Source: Pseudomonas fluorescens | GTDB taxonomy: Bacteria > Pseudomonadota > Gammaproteobacteria > Pseudomonadales > Pseudomonadaceae | Direction: 5' to 3' | DNA length: 64,000 bases | Assembly (NCBI RefSeq): GCF_003732425.1 | Contig: NZ_MOBX01000013.1 | Coordinates: 682,001 to 746,000, forward strand | Shown here: positions 63,514 to 64,000 of the stretch, in pieces | How the letters are laid out: each line of letters opens with the position of its first letter | How positions within the stretch are numbered: the first letter of the stretch is position 1 | The notes under the pieces: generated by a model | What the model saw: the letters and a program-made list of their open reading frames with translations, nothing else | What the model was told of the DNA's origin: nothing | The model's database searches: none | Program-made: the position numbers and the translations under genes

Positions 63514-64000
63514 TCACAACGCCCGCGCCCACGTCTGACTCACCAAATCCTTGCCAAAGCTGTGAATCGCTTCCTCCTCCACCAACTCAAACCCGGCCTT
63601 CTGATAAATCTTGCGCGCAGCCGTCAGGTTGCTTGTCGTCCACAAGGTCATGTGCTTGTAGCCAATCTGCCGGGCAAAGCGCAGGCACTCCTCGACCAGA
63701 CGACTGCCAATACCCAGGCCCCGCGCGCTGGCGTCGACGTAGAGCATGCGCAGTTTGGCGGTGGTGGCGTCCTGGCGGACGATGAACACGGAGCCGATGA
63801 CCTTGCCGTCCTTTTCCGCAATCCAGCAGCGCTCACAGGTGGGATCGTAATCGCGCAGGTACTTGGCGACCACCTCCGCCACCAACGCCTCGAACTGCGA
63901 ATTCCAGCCGTATTCGCGGGTATACAGTGCGGCTTGCTGTTGCATCACCGTGCCCATGTCGCCGGGCTGCGGATCGCGTAACACGTAAGTCGAGTCCTTA
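63514..64000 (-). CDS. GNAT N-acetyltransferase domain, cut by the window edge
   Basis: The frame is open to the window end and reads KDSTYVLRDPQPGDMGTVMQQQAALYTREYGWNSQFEALVAEVVAKYL, then the acetyl-CoA motif VDASARGLGIGSRLVEECLRFAR and LWTTSNLTAARKIYQKAGFELVEEE. The YVLRxxQPGDMG start and ALYxREYGW match the C-terminal half of MarR-GNAT fusion proteins, so a MarR-type domain probably lies beyond base 64000. A GTG at 63984 could start a GNAT alone but has no ribosome site. Confidence 0.82.
   Translation of the reverse strand, partial: KDSTYVLRDPQPGDMGTVMQQQAALYTREYGWNSQFEALVAEVVAKYLRDYDPTCERCWIAEKDGKVIGSVFIVRQDATTAKLRMLYVDASARGLGIGSRLVEECLRFARQIGYKHMTLWTTSNLTAARKIYQKAGFELVEEEAIHSFGKDLVSQTWARAL

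Overview
The window is a stretch of Pseudomonas chromosome, most likely from the P. fluorescens lineage. The reasons are the high-GC coding with AGGAGG-type ribosome sites, the paired REP elements around the motif GTGGGAGCGAGCCTGCTCGCG, a family of CTCTCCC-ended intergenic elements, and many small families typical of that genus (DUF6555, DUF2986, CigR-like, GlxA regulators). I saw no tRNA, rRNA, CRISPR array or intact insertion sequence. Evidence is the reading of the sequence alone; family names come from motif recognition, not from a search.

Layout. 1-3805: a frameshifted alpha/beta hydrolase, three small membrane proteins and an ABC exporter half. 4126-8704: a phosphonate catabolic unit made of phosphonopyruvate hydrolase, an OPA-type transporter, phosphonoacetate hydrolase and a divergent LysR regulator. 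8867-15158: a periplasmic solute-binding protein, a CSS-EAL phosphodiesterase, a Cache-GGDEF cyclase and a DUF4239 membrane protein, with small broken genes between. 15482-19937: thioesterase, a GlxA-type regulator that has lost its middle, an amino-acid permease, and small genes. 20005-24940: an eroded, less GC-rich stretch with an IS66 scrap, a HxlR regulator and flavodoxin, and the tail of an acyl-AMP ligase plus thioesterase operon. 24941-28076: acyltransferase, DCC protein, DUF2269 protein, saccharopine-dehydrogenase-like protein. 28266-36419: a tight six-gene operon (quinone-reductase-like MDR, two Yellow/MRJP-like proteins, nitroreductase, ABM protein, a second pyruvate dehydrogenase E1) facing a LysR gene. 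36478-39977: a cobalamin riboswitch followed by BtuB, a [2Fe-2S] protein and a BtuF-like protein. 40028-50209: mixed metabolic and membrane genes, including an orphan PchB-like protein, two methyltransferases, a repeat-built secreted peptide and a DUF3772 mechanosensitive channel. 50214-62416: an APC permease, a TonB receptor, a sulfite-oxidase-like protein and a seven-gene operon with two ABC transporters (ribose type and methionine type) and a 2OG-Fe oxygenase. 62588-64000: repeat element, a 32-residue protein, a probable small RNA and a GNAT domain at the window edge.

How the genes work together. The clearest units are the phosphonate unit, the B12 uptake operon and the 51-62 kb region. 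In the last, the TonB receptor and the binding proteins carry almost no methionine or cysteine, which fits proteins made during sulfur starvation, so the region is best read as organosulfur scavenging. The six-gene operon at 28-35 kb looks like one regulated pathway, but its substrate cannot be told from sequence.
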